Below, piece by piece: positions 1 through 6,574 of a stretch of 11,982 nt of DNA; within the stretch, counting starts at the first letter, position 1; every line of letters begins with the position of its first letter. Source of the DNA: Phenylobacterium sp. (lineage in GTDB: Bacteria > Pseudomonadota > Alphaproteobacteria > Caulobacterales > Caulobacteraceae); NCBI GenBank assembly GCA_019264505.1, contig JAHUZY010000096.1, forward strand, positions 1-11,982. Reading direction: 5' to 3'. The notes beneath the pieces are model-generated. The model searched no databases. It had not been told where the DNA came from and was given only the letters and a program-made list of their open reading frames with translations. A program made the position numbers and the translations under genes.

Positions 1-252
1 ATCCTGATGGACGAGCCCTGCTCGGCCCTCGACCCCATCGCCACGGCCAAGATCGAAGAGCTGATCGACGACCTGCGCAGCCAGTACTGCATCGTCATCG
101 TCGCCCACTCCATGGCCCAGGCCGCGCGGGTGTCCCAGCGCACCGCCTTCTTCCACATGGGCGCGGTGGTCGAGGCCGGCGCCACCGACGAGATCTTCAC
201 CAACCCTCGTGACACCCGCACGCAGGATTACATCACCGGACGCTTCGGCTGA
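1..252 (+). CDS. pstB: Phosphate ABC transporter ATP-binding protein PstB, C-terminal part (5' end outside window)
   Basis: ATPase subunit of the inner-membrane PstSCAB high-affinity phosphate importer. Only the last 83 residues are present; the family is about 250-270 residues, so roughly the final third is seen. The fragment opens inside Walker B (ILMDEP, with catalytic Glu at residue 5), followed by the D-loop SALD (8-11) and the switch histidine in [12 protein letters not shown] (His36). The ending [11 protein letters not shown] is very characteristic of PstB and separates it from other ABC ATPases. It lies 16 bp upstream of phoU in the same orientation, matching the usual pstCAB-phoU-phoB order. 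The Walker A, Q-loop and signature regions, the operon promoter and any Pho box lie outside the window. Confidence 0.95.
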   Translation: MLMDEPCSALDPIATAKIEELIDDLRSQYCIVIVAHSMAQAARVSQRTAFFHMGAVVEAGATDEIFTNPRDTRTQDYITGRFG

Positions 253-268
253 CCGGGAGGACGCCGCC

Positions 269-967
269 ATGAACGAACACATCGTCAAGGCCTACGAAGA
301 CGAGCTCAACATGCTCACCGCCGAGTGCGCGCGGATGGGCGGGCTGACCGAGGCCGCCGTCGCTGACGCCCTGGAGGCGGTGGTCCGCCGCGACCAGCAG
401 ATGGCCGATTCCGTGGTCGCCCGCGACGAGCGCCTCGACGCCCTGCAGGCTGATATCGAGCGCAAGGCGATCCGCATGATCGCGCTCCGCCAGCCGCTGG
501 CCAACGACCTGCGCCGCACGGTGGCGGCCATGAAGATCGCCAACAATCTCGAGCGCGTGGGCGACCTGGGCAAGAACATCGCCAAGCGCACCATCGTCAT
601 CATCGACTCCGATCCCATGGTGCCCCTGACCCGCTCCATCGAGCGCATGGGCCGGCTGGTGGTCACCCGTCTGAAAGAGGTGCTGGACGCCTACACCGCC
701 TCGGACCTGGAGCGGGCCATGTCCGTCTGGTCGCGGGACGACGAGGTGGACGAGCACTACAACAGCCTGTTTCGCGAACTCCTGACCTACATGATGGGCG
801 ATCCGCGGACGATCACCGCCTGCGCCCACCTGCTGTTCGTGGCCAAGAACCTGGAACGCATCGGCGATCACGCCACCAACATCGCCGAGATCATCCACTA
901 CGAAATCACCGGGGACGAGGCGATCGCCACCGCCCGTCCCAAGACCGACGCCCTGCAGCGTTCGTGA
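269..967 (+). CDS. phoU: Phosphate signalling regulator PhoU
   Basis: PhoU links the Pst transporter to the PhoR/PhoB two-component system and represses Pho signalling when phosphate is plentiful; it acts in the cytoplasm at the membrane. The 232-residue product has the two tandem three-helix PhoU repeats, each carrying the metal-binding motif: NLERVGDLGKN at about residues 93-103 and NLERIGDHATN at about 194-204. Length is normal for the family. I chose ATG 269 because GGGAGG at 255-260 sits 8 bases upstream and MNEHIVKAYEDEL is a typical PhoU start. An in-frame ATG at 209 would overlap pstB and add 20 residues not expected in the family. It lies 16 bp after pstB and 13 bp before phoB, so all three are probably co-transcribed. 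Confidence 0.96.
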   Translation: MNEHIVKAYEDELNMLTAECARMGGLTEAAVADALEAVVRRDQQMADSVVARDERLDALQADIERKAIRMIALRQPLANDLRRTVAAMKIANNLERVGDLGKNIAKRTIVIIDSDPMVPLTRSIERMGRLVVTRLKEVLDAYTASDLERAMSVWSRDDEVDEHYNSLFRELLTYMMGDPRTITACAHLLFVAKNLERIGDHATNIAEIIHYEITGDEAIATARPKTDALQRS

Positions 968-980
968 CGGGAGTCCGCCG

Positions 981-1670
981 ATGATCCCACATATTCTGGT
1001 CGCCGAGGATGAAGACTCCCTCGCCACCCTGCTGAACTACAACCTCGAGAAAGAGGGCTACGCCGTGGCGGTCGCCGCCGATGGCGAAGACGCCCTGATG
1101 ATGATCAACGAGAAGCTGCCGGACCTCATCCTGCTGGACTGGATGCTGCCGAAGGTGTCGGGCATCGAGGTCTGCCGCCGGTTGCGGGCGCGGACCGAGA
1201 CCCGCAACATCCCGATCATCATGCTGACCGCCCGGGGCGAGGAGACCGACCGGATCCGCGGCCTGGACACCGGCGCCGACGACTACATCGTCAAGCCCTT
1301 CTCCATGTCCGAACTGTCGGCCCGCATCCGCGCGGTCCTTAGGCGCCTGCGGCCGGGCCTGGCCGAGGACCGGGTCCGCATCGGCGATCTGGTCATCGAC
1401 CGGGTGGCGCACCGGGTGCGCCGCGGCGGCCAGGAGATCCACCTGGGCCCCACCGAGTTCCGCCTGCTGGACTATCTGATGCAGCACCCCGGCCGGGTCT
1501 TCTCCCGCGAGCAGCTGCTCGACGCCGTCTGGGGCTCGGATGTCTATGTGGAGGCCCGTACGGTGGACGTCCATGTGGGCCGCCTGCGCAAGGCTCTGAA
1601 CCGCGAGGCCGCCGCCGACCCGATCCGCACCGTGCGCTCGGCGGGCTATTCCCTGGATCTCGAGGGCTAG
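981..1670 (+). CDS. phoB: Phosphate regulon response regulator PhoB
   Basis: OmpR/PhoB-class transcription factor that binds Pho boxes once phosphorylated by PhoR. It has 229 residues, the standard length. The receiver domain (about 1-120) has the acidic pocket E9/D10, phospho-acceptor D53 in LLDWMLP, switch Thr83 in MLTA and Lys105 in VKPF, at the same numbering as E. coli PhoB. The C-terminal winged helix (about 128-229) contains LGPTEFRLLDYL, SREQLLDAVWG and TVDVHVGRLRKAL and ends in TVRSAGYSLD. ACGGGAG at 967-973 serves as ribosome binding site 7 bases before the ATG. It is the last gene of the pst-pho run; a palindromic element starts immediately after the stop codon. The partner kinase gene phoR is not in the window. 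Confidence 0.97.
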   Translation: MIPHILVAEDEDSLATLLNYNLEKEGYAVAVAADGEDALMMINEKLPDLILLDWMLPKVSGIEVCRRLRARTETRNIPIIMLTARGEETDRIRGLDTGADDYIVKPFSMSELSARIRAVLRRLRPGLAEDRVRIGDLVIDRVAHRVRRGGQEIHLGPTEFRLLDYLMQHPGRVFSREQLLDAVWGSDVYVEARTVDVHVGRLRKALNREAAADPIRTVRSAGYSLDLEG

Positions 1671-1712
1671 AGCGCGCGCCGATAAGTGGGAACCGGTTAT
1701 CGGATGAAGCGC
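1671..1712. repeat. Palindromic intergenic element after phoB
   Basis: CCGATAA (1679-1685) and TTATCGG (1697-1703) form a perfect 7-bp inverted repeat around the loop GTGGGAACCGG (1686-1696). Flanking GCGC at 1672-1675 and 1709-1712 can extend the pairing imperfectly. From memory, a core GATAAGTGGGAACCGGTTATC with similar flanks is a common interspersed palindrome in alphaproteobacterial genomes; I could not check copy number here. It starts one base after the phoB stop. It could act as a transcription terminator or an mRNA-stabilising hairpin, although no T-run follows on the plus strand. Confidence 0.6.
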
Positions 1713-1737
1713 CCTCACGCCTAGACTCCCCGCTGGC

Positions 1738-1772
1738 TTGACGCCTGGGACCGGGCGCGGCAAAGCCCGCTC
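1738..1772 (+). promoter_or_regulatory. Possible promoter giving a leaderless purD transcript
   Basis: TTGACGC at 1738-1744 matches the -35 consensus known for Caulobacter housekeeping promoters (TTGACGS) and begins exactly 35 bases before the purD ATG. The candidate -10 (GGCAAAGC, 1759-1766, spacer 14) matches GCTANAWC only weakly. No Shine-Dalgarno sequence is visible before the ATG. Together these suggest transcription beginning at or next to the start codon. The -10 match is poor, so this is tentative. Confidence 0.3.
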
Positions 1773-3044
1773 ATGAACATCCTCCTCGTCGGTTCGGGCG
1801 GGCGCGAGCATGCGCTGGCCTGGAAGATCGCCCAGTCGCCCCTGCTCAGCCGCCTGGTCATGGCGCCGGGCAATCCCGGCATGGAAGCCCTGGGGGAGAC
1901 CCGGCCGGTCAAGGTCACCGAGGTCCAGGCCCTGGTCGCCCTGGCCCAGGAGATCGCGGCTGATTTGGTGGTCATCGGTCCGGAATCGGCGGTGGACGCG
2001 GGCCTCGCCGACGCCCTGGCGGCGGCCGACATCCCCTGCTTTGGTCCCAGCCGTGCGGCTGGCCAGCTGGAGTCCTCCAAGGCCTTCACCAAGGCCTTCT
2101 GCGTCCGTCACGGCCTGCCCACCGGCGCCTATGTGGTCTGCGACGAGGCGGCCGCGGCCAAGGCGGCCCTGGACGGCTTCTCCGCACCCTATGTGATCAA
2201 GGCCGATGGTCTGGCCGCCGGCAAGGGCGTGGTGATCGCCCAGACGAGGGCGGAGGCGGAGGCCGCCATCGACGACGCCCTGGGCGGCCGCTTCGGCGCG
2301 GCCGGCGCCCGGGTGGTGATCGAGGAGTTCCTCGACGGCGAGATCGGCTCCCTCTTCGCCCTGTGCGACGGGACCCATTCCCTGGTCTTCGGCCACGCCC
2401 AGGACCACAAGCGCGCCTATGACGGCGAGCAGGGGCCCAACACCGGCGGCATGGGCACCTATGCGCCAGCCCCCCTGTTCACCGACGACCTCGTCGAGCG
2501 GGTGCGAGCCGAGCTGGCCGAGCCGGCCTTCGCCGCCATCGCCGCCGAGGGCCACCCCTATCGCGGCGTGCTGTTCGTGGAGTTCATGGCCACCGCCGAG
2601 GGGCCCAAGCTGGTCGAGTTCAATGTCCGGTTCGGCGATCCGGAATGCCAGGTGCTGATGCTGCGCCTGGAGAGCGATCTCGTCCCCTATCTGATGGCCT
2701 GCGCCAAGGGCGAGCTCGACCGCCTGCCGCCGCCGGTCTGGCGCGAGGAGTCGGCCGTCTGCGTCGTGCTGGCCGCCCAAGGCTATCCCGACGCCCCGGT
2801 CACGGGCGCGGCGATCACCGGGGCGGAGGCGGGTCTTGGCGCCGATGTGGCGGTCTTCCATGCCGGCACCGTCCGCGATGAGGCCGGCGTCCTGCGGGCG
2901 GCGGGCGGCCGCGTGCTGAACGTCTGCGCCCGGGGCGAGGATCTCGTCCGGGCCCGCGCCCGCGCCTATGAGGCGGTGTCGCGCATCGACCTGCCCGGCG
3001 GCTTCCACCGCACCGATATCGGCTGGCGCGCCCTGGCCCGCTGA
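1773..3044 (+). CDS. purD: Phosphoribosylamine-glycine ligase (GAR synthetase) PurD
   Basis: Catalyses ATP-dependent joining of glycine to 5-phosphoribosylamine, the second step of de novo purine synthesis, in the cytoplasm. The 423-residue product matches the usual bacterial length. The N-terminal domain opens with MNILLVGSGGREHALAWK, the PurD hallmark. The ATP-grasp region has YVIKADGLAAGKGV from about residue 140 (Lys143) and the family signature GPNTGGMGTYAP from about 221. VEFNVRFGDPECQ carries the Mg-binding Glu/Asn. The C-terminal lobe runs to FHRTDIGWRAL. The start is fixed by the conserved N-terminus although no Shine-Dalgarno sequence is apparent. It is separated from phoB by a 102-bp gap containing a palindrome and a candidate promoter, so it is probably its own unit. 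Two small tandem hairpins follow the gene. Confidence 0.97.
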   Translation: MNILLVGSGGREHALAWKIAQSPLLSRLVMAPGNPGMEALGETRPVKVTEVQALVALAQEIAADLVVIGPESAVDAGLADALAAADIPCFGPSRAAGQLESSKAFTKAFCVRHGLPTGAYVVCDEAAAAKAALDGFSAPYVIKADGLAAGKGVVIAQTRAEAEAAIDDALGGRFGAAGARVVIEEFLDGEIGSLFALCDGTHSLVFGHAQDHKRAYDGEQGPNTGGMGTYAPAPLFTDDLVERVRAELAEPAFAAIAAEGHPYRGVLFVEFMATAEGPKLVEFNVRFGDPECQVLMLRLESDLVPYLMACAKGELDRLPPPVWREESAVCVVLAAQGYPDAPVTGAAITGAEAGLGADVAVFHAGTVRDEAGVLRAAGGRVLNVCARGEDLVRARARAYEAVSRIDLPGGFHRTDIGWRALAR

Positions 3045-3082
3045 GGCCCCTGACCCCGCCCTTTCCAGAGCCCGGTATGGCC

Positions 3083-3114
3083 AGGCGCTGAACGCCTTGC
3101 GGCGCCCCGCCGCA
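3083..3114 (+). terminator. Two adjacent GC hairpins after purD
   Basis: AGGCG (3083-3087) pairs with CGCCT (3093-3097) around a 5-base loop. The next base begins TGCGGC (3098-3103), which pairs perfectly with GCCGCA (3109-3114), also around a 5-base loop. Neither is followed by a T-run, so intrinsic termination would be weak. They fit a GC-rich genome's post-gene hairpins but could be chance. Confidence 0.3.
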
Positions 3115-3129
3115 GGTCGGTAAGGTGGG

Positions 3130-3147
3130 TTCAAACAAGCGTAAGAC
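3130..3147. promoter_or_regulatory. Degenerate operator-like dyad upstream of the kinase gene
   Basis: TTCAAAC (3130-3136), a 4-base spacer and GTAAGAC (3141-3147) form a half-preserved dyad; four of seven positions pair. The left half resembles TetR-family operators often seen before fatty-acid degradation genes in alphaproteobacteria (from memory). It lies 39-56 bp before the downstream ATG, where an operator could sit. Weak evidence. Confidence 0.2.
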
Positions 3148-3186
3148 TCCAACCGCACCCAGAGCCTTAGTAAAGGGAAGACGCCC

Positions 3187-4263
3187 ATGGCCGTGGACGC
3201 CGCCGAACAAGAGCGCGAACAGCTGAACACCGGCACCAAGGAGGTCGCGGAGTCCCATCGGTTCGACGAGACGCGGCTGGCGGCCTGGATGCAGGCCAAT
3301 GTGGAAGGCTATGAGGGCCCGCTGGAGGTGCGCCAGTTCAAGGGCGGCCAGTCCAACCCCACCTACCAGCTGGTGACGCCCAACAAGAAGTACGTCATGC
3401 GCCGCAAGCCGCCGGGCAAGCTGCTGCCTTCGGCCCATGCGGTGGACCGCGAGTACAAGGTGATCAGCGCCCTTTATCCCACCGGCTTCCCGGTGGCGCG
3501 ATCCTACGGCCTGTGCACGGACGAAGAGGTCATCGGCACCATGTTCTACGTCATGGACATGGTGGAGGGCCGCATCCTGTGGGACCAGCAGCTGCCGCAA
3601 TATGAGCCGGCCGAGCGCCGCGCCATCTACATGGCCAAGCTCAAGACCCTGGCCGACCTGCACAACACCGACCACGAGGCCATCGGCCTGAGCGACTACG
3701 GCAAGCCCGGCAACTATATGGGCCGTCAGGTGGATCGCTGGACCAAGCAGTACCGGGCCTCGGAGACGGTCAAGCTCGAGGAGATGGAGCGGCTGATCGA
3801 GTGGCTGCCCAGGACCGTCCCGCCCCAGGAGCGCACCTCGGTGGTCCACGGGGACTACCGCCTGGACAACATGGTGCTGCACCCCACCGAGCCCCGGGTC
3901 ATCGCCGTGCTGGACTGGGAGCTCTCGACCCTCGGTGAGCCCCTGGCCGACTTCACCTATCTGCTGATGAACTGGGTCAACGGCTCCATCGCCAACATTC
4001 CGGACCTCGAGGCCCACGGCGTGCCGTCCATCGACGAGTACGTGGCCGAGTACTGCCGCCTGACCGGCCGTGACGGCCTGCCGGACCTGAACTGGTACTT
4101 CGCCTACAACATCTTCCGTCTGGCCGGCATCATCCAGGGCATTGTCGGCCGCGTCCGCGACGGCACCGCCAACAGCCCGCAGGCCGCGGCCATGGCCGAA
4201 CGGGTGCCGCTGCTGGCCAAGGCCGGCTGGAACTTCGCCCAGAAGGCCGGCGCGACGGCTTAG
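3187..4263 (+). CDS. Aminoglycoside-phosphotransferase-fold small-molecule kinase, ACAD10/11-LvaA type
   Basis: ATP-dependent kinase of the APH superfamily (358 residues). It most resembles the kinase domain found in ACAD10/ACAD11 and the stand-alone LvaA type, known to phosphorylate 4-hydroxyacyl-CoA intermediates; that substrate is inferred here. Visible elements: nucleotide-binding loop FKGGQSNPTYQL (about 51-62), YVMRRKPPGKLLPSAHAVDREY (about 69-90, split as YVMRRKPPGK and LLPSAHAVDREY; the lysines and VDREY are typical of this subgroup), Brenner catalytic motif HGDYRLDN (221-228, Asp223, Asn228) and metal motif DWE (243-245) followed by STLGEPLADF. AAGGGAAG at 3173-3180 is a good ribosome binding site 6 bases before the ATG. 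No acyl-CoA dehydrogenase or lva-like partner is next to it. Its TAG stop is interleaved with the convergent lpxK stop (shared bases 4260-4263). Antibiotic modification is unlikely from the subgroup. Confidence 0.88.
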   Translation: MAVDAAEQEREQLNTGTKEVAESHRFDETRLAAWMQANVEGYEGPLEVRQFKGGQSNPTYQLVTPNKKYVMRRKPPGKLLPSAHAVDREYKVISALYPTGFPVARSYGLCTDEEVIGTMFYVMDMVEGRILWDQQLPQYEPAERRAIYMAKLKTLADLHNTDHEAIGLSDYGKPGNYMGRQVDRWTKQYRASETVKLEEMERLIEWLPRTVPPQERTSVVHGDYRLDNMVLHPTEPRVIAVLDWELSTLGEPLADFTYLLMNWVNGSIANIPDLEAHGVPSIDEYVAEYCRLTGRDGLPDLNWYFAYNIFRLAGIIQGIVGRVRDGTANSPQAAAMAERVPLLAKAGWNFAQKAGATA

Positions 4264-5282
4264 GCGCTGGGCTGCACCGCCCTGGACAACAGAGCGTCCA
4301 GGGCGGCCTCGTCCTCGAACTTCGCCCGCACGGGCCAGGCGCTGACCCGCCCCCGCCAGTCGGCGGGAAGCCGGGCCCAGTCCTTTTCGGTAGTCACCAA
4401 GCCTGCGCCGAAATCCTCGGCCCGGGCGGCGAGCCGGCGCAGTGTGGCCTCGTCATAGGCGTAGTGATCGGGGAAGGGCGCAAAGTCGGCCAGTTCGCAG
4501 CCGGCCGCCTTCAGGGCCCGCTCCACCTTCCAGGGTTTTCCGACGCCAGCGAATCCCACCTGCGGCCCCGGCGGCGGGGGCGCGACAGCGCTCAATCGCG
4601 CGATCAGCACCGGCGTGGCCCCCAACAGGGCCAGCAGTTCCGGATCGGCGGCGGCCACCTCCTGCGGCAGCATCAGCACCACCGCATCGGCCCGGGCCAG
4701 GCCCGCGGCCAGGGGCTCGCGCAAGGGACCAGAGGGAAACACCGCCCCGTCCCCGAACGGCCATTCCCCGTCCCGGGTCTCCCCGTCCACGACGATCAGC
4801 GACAGCCGCTTGGCGAGGCTGGGGTTCTGATGGCCGTCGTCCATGACCACGGCCTGAGCGCCGGCCTGCACCGCCGCCCGCGCGCCTTCGGCCCGGTCCC
4901 GGGCAATCCAGATGGGGCCGTCCTTGGCCATCATCAGCGGCTCGTCCCCCACATCGGCGGCGCTGTGGACGGAAAGCTCGACCTGAACCGGGCCGCTCAA
5001 GCGGCCCCCATAGCCCCGTGACAGGCCATGGGCCTCGACGCCCCTGGCCCGCAGCCGCGCCAGGATCTCCCGCACCACCGGGGTCTTGCCGGTCCCGCCC
5101 ATGGTGATGTTGCCCACGCAGATCACCGGCGCCCCGGGGTCCACGGGGGTCGCCCCGGCGATCTTGCGCGCCGTCACCGCCGCCCAGATCCAGGAGATCG
5201 GCTTCAGCAGGATACGGGTCATGGGCATGGCGGCCCGGTCCCGCTCGCGGACATACCACCAGCGCGGCGTCGACAGCTTCAT
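4260..5282 (-). CDS. lpxK: Tetraacyldisaccharide 4'-kinase LpxK
   Basis: Phosphorylates the 4' position of the tetraacylated disaccharide to give lipid IVA, on the cytoplasmic face of the inner membrane. It has 340 residues, normal length. The N-terminus (WWYVRERD, then a hydrophobic amphipathic stretch to about residue 44) is the expected membrane-associating segment. The Walker A-type loop VGNITMGGTGKTP is at about 56-68, LSRGYGG at about 88-93, and the DDG-x-Q motif reads DDGHQ at 148-152 (often DDGFQ in other groups). LVTTEKDWARLP near the C-terminus is typical. The ATG overlaps the waaA stop in ATGA (5282-5279). AGGAG at 5288-5292 on this strand is 5 bases upstream. It is the last gene of the lipid A operon and ends tail-to-tail with the kinase gene, with a 4-base overlap. 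Confidence 0.96.
   Translation of the reverse strand: MKLSTPRWWYVRERDRAAMPMTRILLKPISWIWAAVTARKIAGATPVDPGAPVICVGNITMGGTGKTPVVREILARLRARGVEAHGLSRGYGGRLSGPVQVELSVHSAADVGDEPLMMAKDGPIWIARDRAEGARAAVQAGAQAVVMDDGHQNPSLAKRLSLIVVDGETRDGEWPFGDGAVFPSGPLREPLAAGLARADAVVLMLPQEVAAADPELLALLGATPVLIARLSAVAPPPPGPQVGFAGVGKPWKVERALKAAGCELADFAPFPDHYAYDEATLRRLAARAEDFGAGLVTTEKDWARLPADWRGRVSAWPVRAKFEDEAALDALLSRAVQPSA
4277..4306 (+). terminator. Perfect 11-bp hairpin beyond the kinase gene, inside the lpxK 3' end
   Basis: CCGCCCTGGAC (4277-4287) and GTCCAGGGCGG (4296-4306) are exact reverse complements around the 8-base loop AACAGAGC. The stem begins 14 bases after the TAG stop of the plus-strand kinase gene, a typical terminator position, but its bases also encode the last residues of lpxK on the other strand. 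No T-run follows. The hairpin forms in either transcript. Termination is inferred; the inverted repeat is directly visible. Confidence 0.5.
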
Positions 5283-6574
5283 GGGGTCTCCTGCGGCGGC
5301 AGCAGGGGCGTGAGCTGGGCGAGCGCCGCCTCCAGAGCCGCGCCATACTGGGCGGCGTGGGCGAGGGCCGCCTCACCCAGGCGCCGGGCGATGGCCGGAT
5401 TGTCCAGCAGGCCCCGCAGGTGACGGGTCAGGGTCGCGCCATCGGGGGCGCACAGGGCGGCGACCTCCTCGAACATGGCCTGATAGGTGGCTTGGGCGTT
5501 GAACACCGAAGGCCCGGTGAGGATGGTCGCCCCCAGTCTAGCGGGCTCCAGGGGGTTATGGCCGCCGACGCCGGGCGCATAGCCGCCCCCCATCACCACC
5601 ACATCCGCCAGCCGGAAGAAGAGGCCAAGCTCGCCCAGCGTGTCGGCCACATAGGCGGTGGTGAGCGGCCCCGGCGCCTCGCCGTCGCTGCGCCGGGCGG
5701 TGTTGAAGCCTGCCGCACGCAGCAGATCGGCCACGGCGGCGCCTCGCTCCGGGTGGCGCGGGGCGATGATCAGCAGCAGGCCGGGCTGATGCGCGCGCTG
5801 CTGGTGGACGGCCTCGGCGATCAGGGCCTCCTCGCCGGGATGGGTGCTGGCGGCCAGGATCACCGGCCGCCCGGCGGTGAGCCCCCGCAATCTCTCCAGC
5901 TCGGTTTCGTCGCAGGGTAGGGGCTCGCCCACCTGTTTGAGGTTCAGCTGCGGGCCGGTCGCCCCGCCCAGCCTCTGCAACCGTTCGGCGGTGGCGGCGT
6001 CCTGCGGCAGGATCAGGTCAAAGCGCCCCAGCAGGGCGCGGGCCGCCGCCGGCGCCCGGGCCCAGCCGTCGGCGCTCTTCTGCGTCATCCGGGCTGAAAC
6101 GAGCGCCAGGCGAACCCCACGCTCCGCCGCAGCCATGATGAGATTGGGCCACAGCTCGCTCTCCACCAGCACAGCCGTCGCAGGGCGCCAGTGATCGAGG
6201 AAGCCCGCCACGGCCCGGGGACCATCCACCGGGGCGTACTGGTGGATCACCCCGTCCGGCAGCCGCCGCGCCAGCAACTCGGCCGCGGTCCGGGTGCCTG
6301 AGGTCACCAGCAGGGTCAGGTCGGGCCGCCGCGCCCTCAGGGCCTCGGCCAGCGGCAGCAGGGAGACGCTTTCGCCGACGCTGACCCCATGCAGCCAGAC
6401 CAGATCACCGGGCGGGCGCAGGGCCTGGGGCCGGCCCAGGCGCTCATCCAGGCGCTCGGCATCCTCCTTGCCCCGGCGGGCGCGGGCGCGCAGCAGGGCC
6501 GGCGCCAGGGGCTCCAGGGCCGCCAGCGCCAGACCATAGGCCGCAAGGCCGGGCGTGCGCGGCGCAGGCTTCAC
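5279..6574 (-). CDS. waaA: 3-deoxy-D-manno-octulosonic acid (Kdo) transferase WaaA/KdtA
   Basis: Transfers Kdo from CMP-Kdo to lipid IVA at the cytoplasmic face of the inner membrane. With the chosen start it has 431 residues, near the usual 420-430. A short hydrophobic N-terminal segment (about 11-28) would anchor it. The acceptor-side motif WLHGVSVGES contains the catalytic Glu (Glu68 in this numbering), LVESELWPN follows at about 136-144, and the C-terminal donor-binding signature GGHNPLEPA is clear. I chose the GTG at 6574-6572 because it forms a GTGA overlap with the upstream stop (6573-6571) and has GAGG 4 bases upstream. An in-frame ATG at 6601 would add nine residues and a 31-base overlap. 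It overlaps lpxK downstream by ATGA. Whether it adds one or two Kdo residues cannot be read from the sequence. Confidence 0.95.
   Translation of the reverse strand: MKPAPRTPGLAAYGLALAALEPLAPALLRARARRGKEDAERLDERLGRPQALRPPGDLVWLHGVSVGESVSLLPLAEALRARRPDLTLLVTSGTRTAAELLARRLPDGVIHQYAPVDGPRAVAGFLDHWRPATAVLVESELWPNLIMAAAERGVRLALVSARMTQKSADGWARAPAAARALLGRFDLILPQDAATAERLQRLGGATGPQLNLKQVGEPLPCDETELERLRGLTAGRPVILAASTHPGEEALIAEAVHQQRAHQPGLLLIIAPRHPERGAAVADLLRAAGFNTARRSDGEAPGPLTTAYVADTLGELGLFFRLADVVVMGGGYAPGVGGHNPLEPARLGATILTGPSVFNAQATYQAMFEEVAALCAPDGATLTRHLRGLLDNPAIARRLGEAALAHAAQYGAALEAALAQLTPLLPPQETP

Noticed and set aside
209..268. Upstream ATG extension of phoU
   Set aside because: It would overlap pstB and lacks the good ribosome binding site seen before ATG 269.
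906..3299. Very long minus-strand open frame (797 codons) opposite phoB and purD
   Set aside because: Antisense shadow of strongly supported genes in GC-rich DNA; it has a low-complexity, Gly/Ala/His/Gln-rich composition and no family motif.
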